Source of the DNA: Anaerolentibacter hominis
GTDB lineage: Bacteria; Bacillota; Clostridia; Lachnospirales; Lachnospiraceae
Direction of reading: 5' to 3'
NCBI RefSeq assembly: GCF_032380675.1
Contig: NZ_JAWDIX010000001.1
Location: 1,860,001 to 1,924,000 of the forward strand
DNA length: 64,000 nucleotides
In this document: positions 34,561 to 43,462 of the stretch, one piece after another
How the letters are laid out: each line of letters begins with the position of its first letter
Position numbering within the stretch: the stretch's first letter is position 1
Position numbers and translations under genes: made by a program
The notes under the pieces: generated by a model
Told to the model about the DNA's origin: nothing
The model's database searches: none
Seen by the model: the letters and a program-made list of their open reading frames with translations, nothing else

Positions 34561-34597
34561 ATTAACAAAGGCGGGAGCCCTTCCGGACTCCCGCCTT
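34561..34597 (-). terminator. terminator of secreted-protein gene
   Basis: GGCGGGAG (34570-34577) and CTCCCGCC (34588-34595), followed on the minus strand by TTTGTTAATTA. Confidence 0.75.
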
Positions 34598-34615
34598 ATG
34601 CTGGAAAACTATGTA

Positions 34616-35770
34616 CTATTTATTTTTTACCTGAATGGTGTACACACCGGTTGTCTTTTTCGTATCTTTCGTGATCTTGATATAGTAGGTTCCCTTTGCA
34701 AGGGTCTTACCTGAATACCCGCTGCCGATGGTATACAGATTCACATATCCGTTATTTCTGTAGCTGTTTACCGTCTGGGTTCCCATACTCTTTCCATTGG
34801 ATGAGAAGAACTCCATCTCGATGGTTCCGGATGTAATATCGCCGGTAATATACACATTGATCTTCTGGTTCTTCGGGTTTGTAAATTTAACCCAGTCTGC
34901 TTTGCTGGTCTTATCGCTGGTGGTAACCAGACCGGTCACCTTGCTGCCGTTCACCTTCAGGGCCTTTGCCTTGCTCTTTGAAGTTCCGGTCTTATCGCTG
35001 AGCGCCGTCACAGTTGCGCGAAGACGAAGCAGATCGTCTGTAGATTTGACTTTGACATAATAGGTTCCCTTCGGTACCACAAATGTCATCTTGCCGTCTG
35101 TAGAGGTATAACACTCTTCCGTAACTGCCTTTTTGTTTTTGTCGCAGATCGTGATGTAACGGCTGTACTCTCCCTGTGTCTCCACAACGATCTTGGACTG
35201 TTTGGACACGCTCAGTTTATAATACTGTGCGGTTGAGCTGTCTGCAAATGCAGAAATATACCAGGTTTTGCTCTTGATGGTCTTATTGCCGGAAGAGAAT
35301 GCTCCAAGACCTACCGCTACGATACAGCCAGTCGTACTATAAGTAGAAACTTTCAGATAGTATGTACCCTTCTCCACCACATCGGTAAATCCGTCATACG
35401 TACTGTAGTTAATGGTCTGTGTGCAGGCCGCATCCGAATAGAAGTCTACACTTGCGCTCACATCCGACTGATACACAGCCGCCAGGATACCCTTAATACT
35501 CATTTCAACCGGAATAACCGCTTCCGTCATACCAGCCGGCAGAATGATTCCAAACTTATTCACCTTTGCCAGATCCGTATCTGAACCGGTTGTATACACA
35601 AACGGTTTCAGAGTCGTAACCGCATTCTCGTTTTCATCAACCACCTGCACACCAGCCGTCGGATTTGGTGCGATCGGAGCTGTGTCTTCTGCTGCACTAG
35701 CGGGTGCAATTGGCATAATCACACAAACCAATGCTAAAACAAGCGCCATCAAACGTTTCCAATTCTTCAT
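34616..35770 (-). CDS. secreted protein with three PPC-like beta domains
   Basis: A 384-aa protein starting at ATG 35770 behind GGAGGG. Residues 1-27 are a classic signal peptide (KNWKRLM, hydrophobic core, cut near ASAAED). The mature protein has three domains, each with the bacterial pre-peptidase C-terminal (PPC) hallmark: VEKGTYYLKVS, VPKGTYYVKVKS and LAKGTYYIKITKD. PPC domains are non-catalytic beta-sandwiches in secreted proteins. No catalytic domain, LPxTG or S-layer motif is present, so it is probably an exported binding or matrix protein. Single gene with its own terminator. Confidence 0.75.
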   Translation of the reverse strand: MKNWKRLMALVLALVCVIMPIAPASAAEDTAPIAPNPTAGVQVVDENENAVTTLKPFVYTTGSDTDLAKVNKFGIILPAGMTEAVIPVEMSIKGILAAVYQSDVSASVDFYSDAACTQTINYSTYDGFTDVVEKGTYYLKVSTYSTTGCIVAVGLGAFSSGNKTIKSKTWYISAFADSSTAQYYKLSVSKQSKIVVETQGEYSRYITICDKNKKAVTEECYTSTDGKMTFVVPKGTYYVKVKSTDDLLRLRATVTALSDKTGTSKSKAKALKVNGSKVTGLVTTSDKTSKADWVKFTNPKNQKINVYITGDITSGTIEMEFFSSNGKSMGTQTVNSYRNNGYVNLYTIGSGYSGKTLAKGTYYIKITKDTKKTTGVYTIQVKNK

Positions 35771-36120
35771 TTTGTTGCCCTCCCTAAATGTTATTGCCGC
35801 AGATGTCATTCTCCCACCGTAATAGAACAAAGTGGGCAAACCCACCTCAGCTCCCCTAACCCCTCAATCTTTGAGGGGCTTGCACGCTTTGCGCGCCGAG
35901 CGTAGTCAGTTTCGCTGACGTTCTCCTCTTACGCGAGTGCGCATAAAATATTTGTTATTACATAGAAAAGTTTGGAGAACATTCCTATGTAATAACAATG
36001 CAAACTACGTACTGTCGTCTGACACTGTCGGCATGTTTCAATACACAATAAGTGTATCACTACTGATTTTTATTCACAACGGTTTTTCAGAAAATAAACA
36101 TATTTCATCATATTTGATCA
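35771..36120. other. intergenic region without a gene
   Basis: 350 bases between the secreted-protein gene and the larA-like gene, both on the minus strand. It holds a CCCCTCAA/TTGAGGGG hairpin (about 35861-35880), a GC-rich stretch with an imperfect GTCAG/CTGAC repeat, and the palindromic repeat copy at 35954-35996. No open frame looks real. Confidence 0.6.
35954..35996. repeat. intergenic palindromic repeat, copy 2
   Basis: GTTATTA plus CATAGAAAAGTT, loop TGGAG, AACATTCCTATG plus TAATAAC. It matches copy 1 (32178-32206) in arm sequence and loop, with two mismatches within the inner stem, and has an extra 7-bp outer stem. Confidence 0.8.
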
Positions 36121-37392
36121 TTACAGCACAATTACGGATACTCCGTCAGGAATCACCGTTATCTTGCCCTCCGGATTTCCAAGCATGGAATCTGCAATTT
36201 CCAGTGCTTCCTCCATGGAATGCGCCGGTGTCATACCAAATTCCTTCACCACTTCATCCGGGGCGTCGGAGATATATACTACCCGGGCATGCTGCAATAC
36301 ACGCACAAAGATCTGGGACTGCCACTGATCCGGCACTGTCCTCTCGCTGGGCGTATCCAGGAATGTCTGCCGCAGAACTTCCAGATCCTTTTCTTCTTGA
36401 AACGTGTGATAAAAATACTCTGCGCCATGTCCGTCGTTGGACTTCGCCAGCATGATAATCACGCCGTCCTTCCGGATCGTAGCTTCGGCAGCGGTCAGGC
36501 CCTTGACTGCCTGATAAATATTCTGATCCAGAGGATACCCTCCGTTGGTTGTAATAACAATATCAGCAGGTCTTGCATCCACTTTACAGTAGCGGCACAG
36601 GAAATCCACCCCGGCCAGGTGGGCTTCGTTGCAGTCGCCGGCCACCGCATGAACAATCTTTTTATCGGAGTCAATAATCACATTTACGATGAAGGCGAGA
36701 TTTGCCTTCCGGGCGGCAAAAATCATATCCTCATGAATCCGGTTTCCTTCCAGTATGCCCGTCCTGGAATGGATATCATCAATAAATTCAGAGCAGTGAT
36801 TCTCCAGCACGGTCCTTCGTCCCGCAATTCCAGGGAGCACGCTCTTTCTGCCTCCTGAAAAGCCCGCGAAGAAGTGAGGTTCAATAAACCCTTCCGCAAC
36901 GAGAAGATCCGCTTCCATCGCCAGCCGGTTAAGGATCAGCTCGGCGCCGGACGGAAGTTTCCCCAGGTCAATCATAGCTTCCTCATCGCAGTTATGTACC
37001 ACAATATGTTCCTTCTCTGCAATCTCTTCCCCAAACTTATTGATAAGTTCTTCTTTCGTGGATTCACGATGACAGCCAGTTGAGATTAAAATCGTAATCT
37101 CCGCCTCAGGATTTCCCTTCCGGATTTCCTGAAGCATAAGCGGCATAATAATCCTGCTGGGCACCGGTCTGGTATGGTCACTGGCAATGATCACTACCTT
37201 TTGTTTTCCTTCTGCCAATTCTGAAAGCGCCCGGCTGCCGATTGGATGCGCCAAAGCTTCCGCAACCAGCTCTTCCTGAGTATGTTCCGGCTTATAATCA
37301 TGCAGGTGTGAAACCAGCACTCCCGCAATCCGCTTTTCCGGCAGCTCTACTGTCTTGTAGCCCTTACCATAGGGCAATTGAAACTCTCTCAT
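36121..37392 (-). CDS. nickel-dependent lactate racemase-like protein (LarA family)
   Basis: A 423-aa protein with the LarA fold marks: IIASDHTRPVPSRIIMP near residue 70, HRESTKEEL, and FFAGFSGGRKSVLPGIAGR near residue 180, followed by H/C residues that hold the pincer cofactor in LarA. LarA-type enzymes racemise or epimerise 2-hydroxyacids with a nickel-pincer nucleotide. No larB, larC or larE lies nearby, so cofactor supply would come from elsewhere and the substrate may not be lactate. Start ATG 37392 has GGAG at good spacing; TTG 37404 is in frame but inside that site. Confidence 0.85.
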   Translation of the reverse strand: MREFQLPYGKGYKTVELPEKRIAGVLVSHLHDYKPEHTQEELVAEALAHPIGSRALSELAEGKQKVVIIASDHTRPVPSRIIMPLMLQEIRKGNPEAEITILISTGCHRESTKEELINKFGEEIAEKEHIVVHNCDEEAMIDLGKLPSGAELILNRLAMEADLLVAEGFIEPHFFAGFSGGRKSVLPGIAGRRTVLENHCSEFIDDIHSRTGILEGNRIHEDMIFAARKANLAFIVNVIIDSDKKIVHAVAGDCNEAHLAGVDFLCRYCKVDARPADIVITTNGGYPLDQNIYQAVKGLTAAEATIRKDGVIIMLAKSNDGHGAEYFYHTFQEEKDLEVLRQTFLDTPSERTVPDQWQSQIFVRVLQHARVVYISDAPDEVVKEFGMTPAHSMEEALEIADSMLGNPEGKITVIPDGVSVIVL

Positions 37393-37428
37393 CCTTTTCT
37401 CCAATCCGGGACCCGGCCCTCCCGCCTT

Positions 37429-39387
37429 TTATACCAGTCCCTTTTTTATCGTATGCATATAGCTCTCGGCTTCATTCCATTGTACCACAAAAGAAGTCCC
37501 CTTGGCACAGAAAACAGAGGAAGACGGATTATTCAGATCCCCATCGCAGTCATATCCCCGCCGCTCAATTATTTCTTCCGGATTATGGCAGAAATCATAA
37601 CCATCGTGTTGAAACGAAATGGTACCTCTGCCCTTTGTGGCACCGGCCAGCTCCCTGCTGTAATTCATCAGGCATGCCACAGGTCCTCGCCCGGCTATGA
37701 GTGTCATACGCTCCGTACGCCCCTCTTCATCCGGTATCGGCGCCTCCATCTCGCAGAACAGCATGGACAGATCAGACATAATACGGCCGGTCTGTTCCTC
37801 CGGTATCCGTATATGAAACCGGTAGAACGGCTCCAGCAGACAGCAGTCCGCTTTTTTCAGCCCCTGGCGGATGGCACGGTATACGGCTTCCCGGAAGTCG
37901 CCGCCCTCCGTGTGTTTGATATGAGAGATACCGGCTGCCAGCGTTATCTTTACATCCGTCAGGGGCGCACCGATCAGAACACCCCGGTGTTCCTTCTCCA
38001 TGACATGAGTGCGGATCAGGTTTTGAAAATTTATGCCCAGGCTGTCCACATGACATTCACTCTGAAAGGTAATTCCCGAGCCCCGAGCCCCCGGCTCCAG
38101 CCGCAGTGCGGCTTCCGCATAGTGTCTGAGCGGCTCAAAATGTCCGAAGCCCATCACCGTGCTGCGGATCGTCTCCCGGTAGAGCACCTCCGGTTCCCCG
38201 AAGCCTATGGAAAGCCCGAACCGTTCGGAAACCAGTTCCTTTACAATCTCCATGTGCACAGTTCCCATCAGACTGATCTTTAACTGCCCTGTTTCTTCTT
38301 CCCAGCGGACGGACAGGGCCGGGTCCTCTGCTTCCAGTATCTTAAAAATGCGCAGTATCTCCCGAAGCGGAATCTTCTCATCATAATTGACTGCCGCACT
38401 GAGCGCCGGAACTGTCTCATACTTCTCCCGCCCCGCGGCTTCTCCGATGATATCCCCTGCCAGCGCTTCTGTCAGGCCCGTGACCGCACACAGGTCTCCG
38501 GCTGACACCTGCGCGGCAGTCTCATACCGCTCTCCGCTGTACAGGCGGATCTGATTTATCTTCTGCTCCCCGACCACATCTTTCACGCGGAGAGTGCCCC
38601 CAGTTACTTTTATAAAGGTCAGCCTCTCACCTGCTTCCTCCTGCCGGATACGAAATACCCGGGCCGAGAAAGATTCTTTCTCCTGTTTCTCATAATCGGT
38701 CAAGCTGAACCGGCTGAACACCCGGAGAAAGGATTCGATTCCCTGGTCATATAAAGCACTTCCCCAAAGGCAGGGAAACAGTTTTTCTTCCCGGATCAGC
38801 CTCCTGGTCTCCCGTTCCCAGTCCTCCAGACGATATCGTTCCTCCAAAAAGGCTTCCAGCAGCGTTTCCTCCTGCTCCGCGGCAAATTCCAACACTTCCC
38901 CGGTCAGTCCTTCCCCGCATCCGGTCATATCTATGATCCCGGCAGAAAATGTCTGCCGGAGCTTCTGTAACAATACTGCTTTATCCACTCCCTCCCTGTC
39001 CATCTTATTGATAAACAAAAAAGTGGGAACATGGTTACTCCTCAGCAGATTCCATACAGTCTCCGTATGGCTTTGTATCCCATCCGGCCCGCTGATCACC
39101 AGCACCGCATAATCCAACACTTTCAGTGCCCGCTCCATCTCACCGGCAAAATCCACGTGACCTGGTGTATCCAGCAGGTAATAACGATCTTCCCCGTAAG
39201 AAAAAGAAGCAAGGCCGGAGAAAACAGTAATCCCCCGTGCCCTTTCAATCTGATGGCTGTCCAGAAAAGTATCCTGATGATCTACCCTCCCCGGCTTCTT
39301 CAATGCACCTGCATGACAGAGCAGCTGCTCAGAAAAGGTAGTTTTTCCGGCATCTACATGTGCCAGAATTCCAAATGTCTTACGCAT
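37429..39387 (-). CDS. TetM/TetW-like translation factor GTPase
   Basis: A 652-aa EF-G-like GTPase with G1 HVDAGKTT, G2 RARGITV, G3 DTPGHVDF and G4 NKMD. It has the length and domain order (G domain, domain II, domains III-V) of tetracycline ribosomal-protection proteins. Sequence in the loop regions looks unlike the classic Tet(M), Tet(O) or Tet(W) as I remember them. NCBI uses the term 'translation factor GTPase family' for such chromosomal relatives. It may release antibiotics from ribosomes or serve another translation role; resistance should not be assumed. It ends the same-strand cluster with the DNA-repair pair four bases upstream. Confidence 0.85.
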   Translation of the reverse strand: MRKTFGILAHVDAGKTTFSEQLLCHAGALKKPGRVDHQDTFLDSHQIERARGITVFSGLASFSYGEDRYYLLDTPGHVDFAGEMERALKVLDYAVLVISGPDGIQSHTETVWNLLRSNHVPTFLFINKMDREGVDKAVLLQKLRQTFSAGIIDMTGCGEGLTGEVLEFAAEQEETLLEAFLEERYRLEDWERETRRLIREEKLFPCLWGSALYDQGIESFLRVFSRFSLTDYEKQEKESFSARVFRIRQEEAGERLTFIKVTGGTLRVKDVVGEQKINQIRLYSGERYETAAQVSAGDLCAVTGLTEALAGDIIGEAAGREKYETVPALSAAVNYDEKIPLREILRIFKILEAEDPALSVRWEEETGQLKISLMGTVHMEIVKELVSERFGLSIGFGEPEVLYRETIRSTVMGFGHFEPLRHYAEAALRLEPGARGSGITFQSECHVDSLGINFQNLIRTHVMEKEHRGVLIGAPLTDVKITLAAGISHIKHTEGGDFREAVYRAIRQGLKKADCCLLEPFYRFHIRIPEEQTGRIMSDLSMLFCEMEAPIPDEEGRTERMTLIAGRGPVACLMNYSRELAGATKGRGTISFQHDGYDFCHNPEEIIERRGYDCDGDLNNPSSSVFCAKGTSFVVQWNEAESYMHTIKKGLV

Positions 39388-39391
39388 CCTT

Positions 39392-40183
39392 TTATTCCCC
39401 TATATGTTCATACCTCGGATCGAATTCCGTCATATTAGGCCGGTACCGCTTGGGCAGCATATTGTTCTGACATCGTTCATTCTTCCGCTCCATAATAGCA
39501 ATGTGCTTGACAAAATGCTTCCACAGCCCAATAAAATCCGTCTCCTCCTCCGCAAGCTCATCAGCCGCCGCCTCGTCAAACTCCGAGGCATCTGTGAGAA
39601 TCCATGGAAAATCAGCCCGGTGCAGAACCGCCTTTTTTCTATTACTATCATAAATCATAAAATTCTCCAGGGCAAGCCGGTCTGCAAAATGGGGTGCAAC
39701 CAGTGTCAGCACATCGCTCTTTGGCGTTATCTTTGAAAAAAGAATACCGTTTTTCAGCTGGGAAAACCGGATAAACTCCACATGGTAGTGGGCCTCATTC
39801 CCCACTCTCCGGTTCATCTCCATCACCCGGCGCACACAGTCAAACCCCAGCTGCTGTATGATAGAAGGCCCCACGGCAAAACCCCGGATAAGGAAACGGT
39901 ACACCGTATCCGCCTTGTCCGGATCATCCGACAGCAGGGCGCGGATCACCTGATTGTACCCCTCCGTCCCAATCTTTCGGCGGATCGTGGCACCCACCTT
40001 CTGCGACTTCTCCTCATCCGCTGCGACAGTAACATATTCAGAAAACAATTCCAACGTTTCCTGCTGGTTCACTTTTATTTTGACATAGTCGTGGCCGTAA
40101 CGGCTCATCCAGCCTTCGTAGATGCCGGTCAGAATCCCGTCCACGCTGTCCTCACATAAATATATCCTGGTCGGTTTCATCAT
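39392..40183 (-). CDS. DNA-repair partner protein (TIGR03915/DUF4130 type)
   Basis: A 263-aa protein beginning RIYLCEDSVDGILTGIYEGW, the known N-terminus of the putative DNA metabolism protein always paired with a radical SAM protein. The C-terminus (FDPRYEHIG) is also typical. The ATG overlaps the end of the radical SAM gene (ATGATG at 40181-40183), so the two are translated together. Family members are thought to act in an as yet uncharacterised DNA repair reaction. Here the operon carries LexA boxes, in line with SOS induction. Confidence 0.85.
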   Translation of the reverse strand: MMKPTRIYLCEDSVDGILTGIYEGWMSRYGHDYVKIKVNQQETLELFSEYVTVAADEEKSQKVGATIRRKIGTEGYNQVIRALLSDDPDKADTVYRFLIRGFAVGPSIIQQLGFDCVRRVMEMNRRVGNEAHYHVEFIRFSQLKNGILFSKITPKSDVLTLVAPHFADRLALENFMIYDSNRKKAVLHRADFPWILTDASEFDEAAADELAEEETDFIGLWKHFVKHIAIMERKNERCQNNMLPKRYRPNMTEFDPRYEHIGE

Positions 40184-41577
40184 CAGCCTGCCGCACCCCC
40201 AAACCTTGCATCATCAAACAAAGAGAGCTGCTCATAAATATCCTTGTGCTCCAGTCCAGCCGGCAGACGCTCACCGGCCGCCAGCAGATTGTTCAGAATA
40301 AATTCCTGCTTCATAGGGATGGAATACATCATCCTCCCCTTGCAGGTAATAAAATAAACCGCCCGCTTTAAAACAACACCAATCTTTTTCAAATCCGGGA
40401 AATCCAGCACCGCGCTCTTTCTCGCCATCACAATCCGTTTAGCACTCTTCACGCCAATCCCCGGTATCCGAAGCAGGGTATGATAGTCGGCCCGGTTAAT
40501 CTCCACCGGGAATTCTTCCAGATGATTCACGGCCCAGTTGCACTTGGGATCGAGAAAGACATTAAAATTCGGCACCTTCTCCGACAGCAGTTCCTCCGCC
40601 TTAAATTCATAGAAACGCAGCAGCCAGTCACCCTGATAGATACGGTGTTCCCGCAGAAGCGGCGGCCCCTGTTCCTGGACCGGCAGCAGGCTGTCGTCAT
40701 TCACCCGCACAAAAGCAGAGTAAAAAACCCTTTTTAAGTCAAATTTCTGATATAAAGACTGGGCTACCGACAGGATCTGATAATCACTCTCCCCGGTTGC
40801 CCCGATAATCATCTGGGTACTCTGGCCCGCAGGGACAAAGGATGGCTTATCCTCCCGAAGGATCAGATCCGCTCCCGGCCTTCCCACCGGCAGAGTATTG
40901 GGGCCGGACAGCATGGCCTGGTTCTCCCTGCCCAGCTGAATCTGACGGATCGGCTTTAAAATATTCTTCCGGTTCTTGTGAGGGGCAAGAGTGCGCAGTC
41001 CTTCCGCCGTCGGAAGCTCCAGATTCACGCTCACCCGGTCAGCCAGCCATCCGATCATCTCCACAAGGGCAGGATCGGCACCCGGGATTACTTTGATATG
41101 AATATAACCGCCGAAGCGGTACTTCTTCCTCAGAAGAAATACGGTTTCATACATTAATTCCATGGTAAGCGTGGGATTCTGGTAAACCCCGGAGCTTAAA
41201 AACAGTCCCTCAATATAATTTCTTCTGTAAAACTCCATGGTAAGCATACAGATTTCTTCCGGGGTGAACCGTTCCCTGGGCACATCATTGGACACCCGGT
41301 TGACACAGTAACGGCAGTCAAAGATACACTCATTCGTCATCAGTATCTTCAGCAGGGAAATACAGCGCCCATCCGCCGCGAAGGAATGGCAGATACCTCC
41401 CGCAACCGTGTTGCCCATCGAATAATTGCCCCTCTGCCGCTCAACCCCGCTGGAAGTACAGGCCACATCGTATTTGGCCGCATCTGTTAAAACACCCAGC
41501 TTCCGGAACAGTCCCCTGGGATGGGCCGCCGCCCTCTCCTCCTGTTCCATCCGGATGCTCTGCTGCAATGTCTCCAT
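40183..41577 (-). CDS. putative DNA modification/repair radical SAM protein
   Basis: A 464-aa protein starting METLQQSIRMEQEER at ATG 41577 behind CGGAGG. It has the radical SAM motif C-x3-C-x2-C (NECIFDCRYCVNR, about residue 83-96) and a C-terminal helix-hairpin-helix DNA-binding motif (LLRIPGIGVKSAKRIVMARK). The N-terminal block (LTDAAKYDVACTSSG...GICHSFAADGRCISLLK) is conserved in the family. With its partner it forms a two-gene DNA-repair unit. A sigma-A promoter bracketed by two LexA boxes lies 26-98 bases upstream, which supports SOS control. Confidence 0.9.
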   Translation of the reverse strand: METLQQSIRMEQEERAAAHPRGLFRKLGVLTDAAKYDVACTSSGVERQRGNYSMGNTVAGGICHSFAADGRCISLLKILMTNECIFDCRYCVNRVSNDVPRERFTPEEICMLTMEFYRRNYIEGLFLSSGVYQNPTLTMELMYETVFLLRKKYRFGGYIHIKVIPGADPALVEMIGWLADRVSVNLELPTAEGLRTLAPHKNRKNILKPIRQIQLGRENQAMLSGPNTLPVGRPGADLILREDKPSFVPAGQSTQMIIGATGESDYQILSVAQSLYQKFDLKRVFYSAFVRVNDDSLLPVQEQGPPLLREHRIYQGDWLLRFYEFKAEELLSEKVPNFNVFLDPKCNWAVNHLEEFPVEINRADYHTLLRIPGIGVKSAKRIVMARKSAVLDFPDLKKIGVVLKRAVYFITCKGRMMYSIPMKQEFILNNLLAAGERLPAGLEHKDIYEQLSLFDDARFGGAAG

Positions 41578-41602
41578 ATAAAAACCTCCGCACACCGCTA
41601 CT

Positions 41603-41675
41603 CGAATATATGTTCTGTATCGAGTATAACACAGTGCGCAGAGGTTTGCAATTCTTTTTTTCGAACAATTGTTCC
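41603..41675 (-). promoter_or_regulatory. SOS promoter with two LexA boxes
   Basis: On the minus strand: -35 TTGCAA (41646-41651), 17-base spacer, -10 TATACT (41623-41628). One LexA-type box, CGAACAATTGTTCC (41662-41675 as read on plus), lies just upstream of the -35. A second, CGAATATATGTTCT (41603-41616), lies just downstream of the -10. Both match the Firmicutes consensus CGAACnnnnGTTCG closely. Binding of LexA to both would fully cover the promoter. Confidence 0.85.
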
Positions 41676-41723
41676 GGTCTGTTACATGGCCGCCCGGAAT
41701 CTTGCCGCCGCCTGGAACCAGCA

Positions 41724-42611
41724 TTATTTTTTTAGAAATAATTGTAATGCACCCTGATGGTTGACAATGTCCGCTTCCATATGATCCCCTCCGAATTCAC
41801 CGTCGAGGGCCCAGGGAATTGGTGCTTCCGAACGGAATACAATGTGTTCCGCTTTCAGAAGCTGTACAAATTCTGACGAAAAGTCTCCCCGCAGCAGGGC
41901 ACTGACAATCGTCTGCAGTTCCATGGGATTCTTCGGGGTCTTCACCAGCAGCACTTCAAAGACTCCGTCATCCAGCACCGCCACCTTGCGGACCACACTC
42001 TTAAAGCCGCCCACTGACAGGGAATTTGTCACCATGCCATATATATAATCCCCCTCCAGTTCCTCCCCATCACAGCTGATATTCATGTGATAGGACTGAA
42101 GATTGGGAAGGCTCATCATTCCATCTACAATATAGGCGAAATGACCCAGGGCATTTTTCTTATTCTGGGACGTGCTGTAGGAGACGTCGGTAAAAGCTCC
42201 GAACGCAGCTACATAGACGAAGAATTTATCATCAAAAGCGCCCAGGTCCAGGCCTCCCACATGACCATTTACAATAACCTGAGCCGCCTTCATGGGGTCT
42301 CTTGGCAGTCCCACACTCCGGGCATAGTCATTGGTCGTCCCGCAGGGAATGTAGCCTACCGGCCGTTCCACCTGGCCAAGCTGCATTCCGGCTGCCACCT
42401 CATCCAGGGTACCGTCGCCGCCGGAACATACAATCACATCGTATTTCTTACCCTGTTTCATCACGATTTTTTTCGCATCCAGAGGTGCTCCTGTCGGATA
42501 CAGGGTCACCAGATAGCCCGCCTGGGTAAATTGTTCCGCAATGGGAAGGATCTTATTTTTAATCATTCCCTTGCCCGCCCGGGGGTTCACAATAAACAGC
42601 ATCTTTTTCAT
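41724..42611 (-). CDS. diacylglycerol/lipid kinase family protein
   Basis: A 295-aa protein with the DAGK catalytic domain marks: IVNPRAGKG at the start, VCSGGDGTLDEVAAGM near residue 60-80, and IPCGTTNDYARSVGLP near residue 90. Such enzymes phosphorylate diacylglycerol or related lipids for reuse in phospholipid synthesis. C-terminal beta domain with ALDGEFGGD is also typical. It lies between the SOS operon and an ABC transporter, without overlap to either; probably a separate unit. Confidence 0.9.
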   Translation of the reverse strand: MKKMLFIVNPRAGKGMIKNKILPIAEQFTQAGYLVTLYPTGAPLDAKKIVMKQGKKYDVIVCSGGDGTLDEVAAGMQLGQVERPVGYIPCGTTNDYARSVGLPRDPMKAAQVIVNGHVGGLDLGAFDDKFFVYVAAFGAFTDVSYSTSQNKKNALGHFAYIVDGMMSLPNLQSYHMNISCDGEELEGDYIYGMVTNSLSVGGFKSVVRKVAVLDDGVFEVLLVKTPKNPMELQTIVSALLRGDFSSEFVQLLKAEHIVFRSEAPIPWALDGEFGGDHMEADIVNHQGALQLFLKK

Positions 42612-42637
42612 TTATGCATCCCACCTTTGGGTGCATT

Positions 42638-43462
42638 TTACAATAGTTTACTGCACTTTTCAAGCAGTTTGTACATGAGCGTGGCAAGTATACATAAAAT
42701 GACAATACTCAGTAATACATAGTCCAGTTTAAATACCTGGCTTCCATAGATAATCAGATATCCAAGACCCGCCTTTGCGGCCAGGAATTCACCGATGATA
42801 ACCCCGACCAGTGACAGGCCGATATTAACCTTCATCAGGCTGATGATGGAAGGGATATTAGCCGGCAGAATCACCTTCCAAAGGACATCTTTTTTCTTGC
42901 CGCCCAGCGTATAGATCAGCTTAATTTTCTCTTCCTCCACCGATCTGAAATCTTTGTACAGGGTGATAATGCTGCCGAATACCGAAACAGAAATAGCCGC
43001 GATAATAATCGTCTTCATGTTGGCGCCCAGCCACACAATAAAAACAGGAGCCAGCGCTGATTTCGGGAGACTGTTTAAAATAACCAGATACGGGTCCAGG
43101 ATCGCCGCCAGCCCATCCTTCCACCACAGGCAGACCGCCACCGCAATACTGATCACCAGCACCAGCAGAAAACTAACCAGCACCTCCATCACAGTAATTC
43201 CTGTGTGATAAAAAATACTCCCGTCGCCGGCCATCTGAATAAAGCATTTCACCAGCCTGGACGGAGAACTAAAAATAAAGGGGTCTACCAACCCGATATA
43301 GGTTGTAAGCTCCCATAAAGCCAGAAATCCAATAAATATGGCCACCTGCCAGATTCTCACCCTTTTTTCTTTCAGCAGCCAGTTTTTCACATAGTTCCTC
43401 TGCCCCTGAGACAGGCTCATATCCAGGGTGGCCGCCTTTAACTCACTCTTTTTGTGACCCAC
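42638..43462 (-). CDS. ABC transporter permease, NitT/TauT (SsuC-like) type
   Basis: A 274-aa protein with about six membrane segments and the permease EAA-like loop (VEEEKIKLIYTLGGKKKDVLWKVILPANIPSII). The family imports sulfonates, taurine, nitrate or thiamine precursors. The long cytoplasmic N-terminus is charged. It overlaps the ATPase gene upstream by 20 bases. No substrate-binding protein gene is next to the pair, so the substrate is open and the binding protein must be encoded elsewhere. Confidence 0.85.
   Translation of the reverse strand: MGHKKSELKAATLDMSLSQGQRNYVKNWLLKEKRVRIWQVAIFIGFLALWELTTYIGLVDPFIFSSPSRLVKCFIQMAGDGSIFYHTGITVMEVLVSFLLVLVISIAVAVCLWWKDGLAAILDPYLVILNSLPKSALAPVFIVWLGANMKTIIIAAISVSVFGSIITLYKDFRSVEEEKIKLIYTLGGKKKDVLWKVILPANIPSIISLMKVNIGLSLVGVIIGEFLAAKAGLGYLIIYGSQVFKLDYVLLSIVILCILATLMYKLLEKCSKLL

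Noticed and set aside
37429..39387. Acquired tetracycline resistance gene
   Set aside because: Domain layout is right, but no mobile element is near and the sequence does not look like a known Tet class, so resistance is not claimed.
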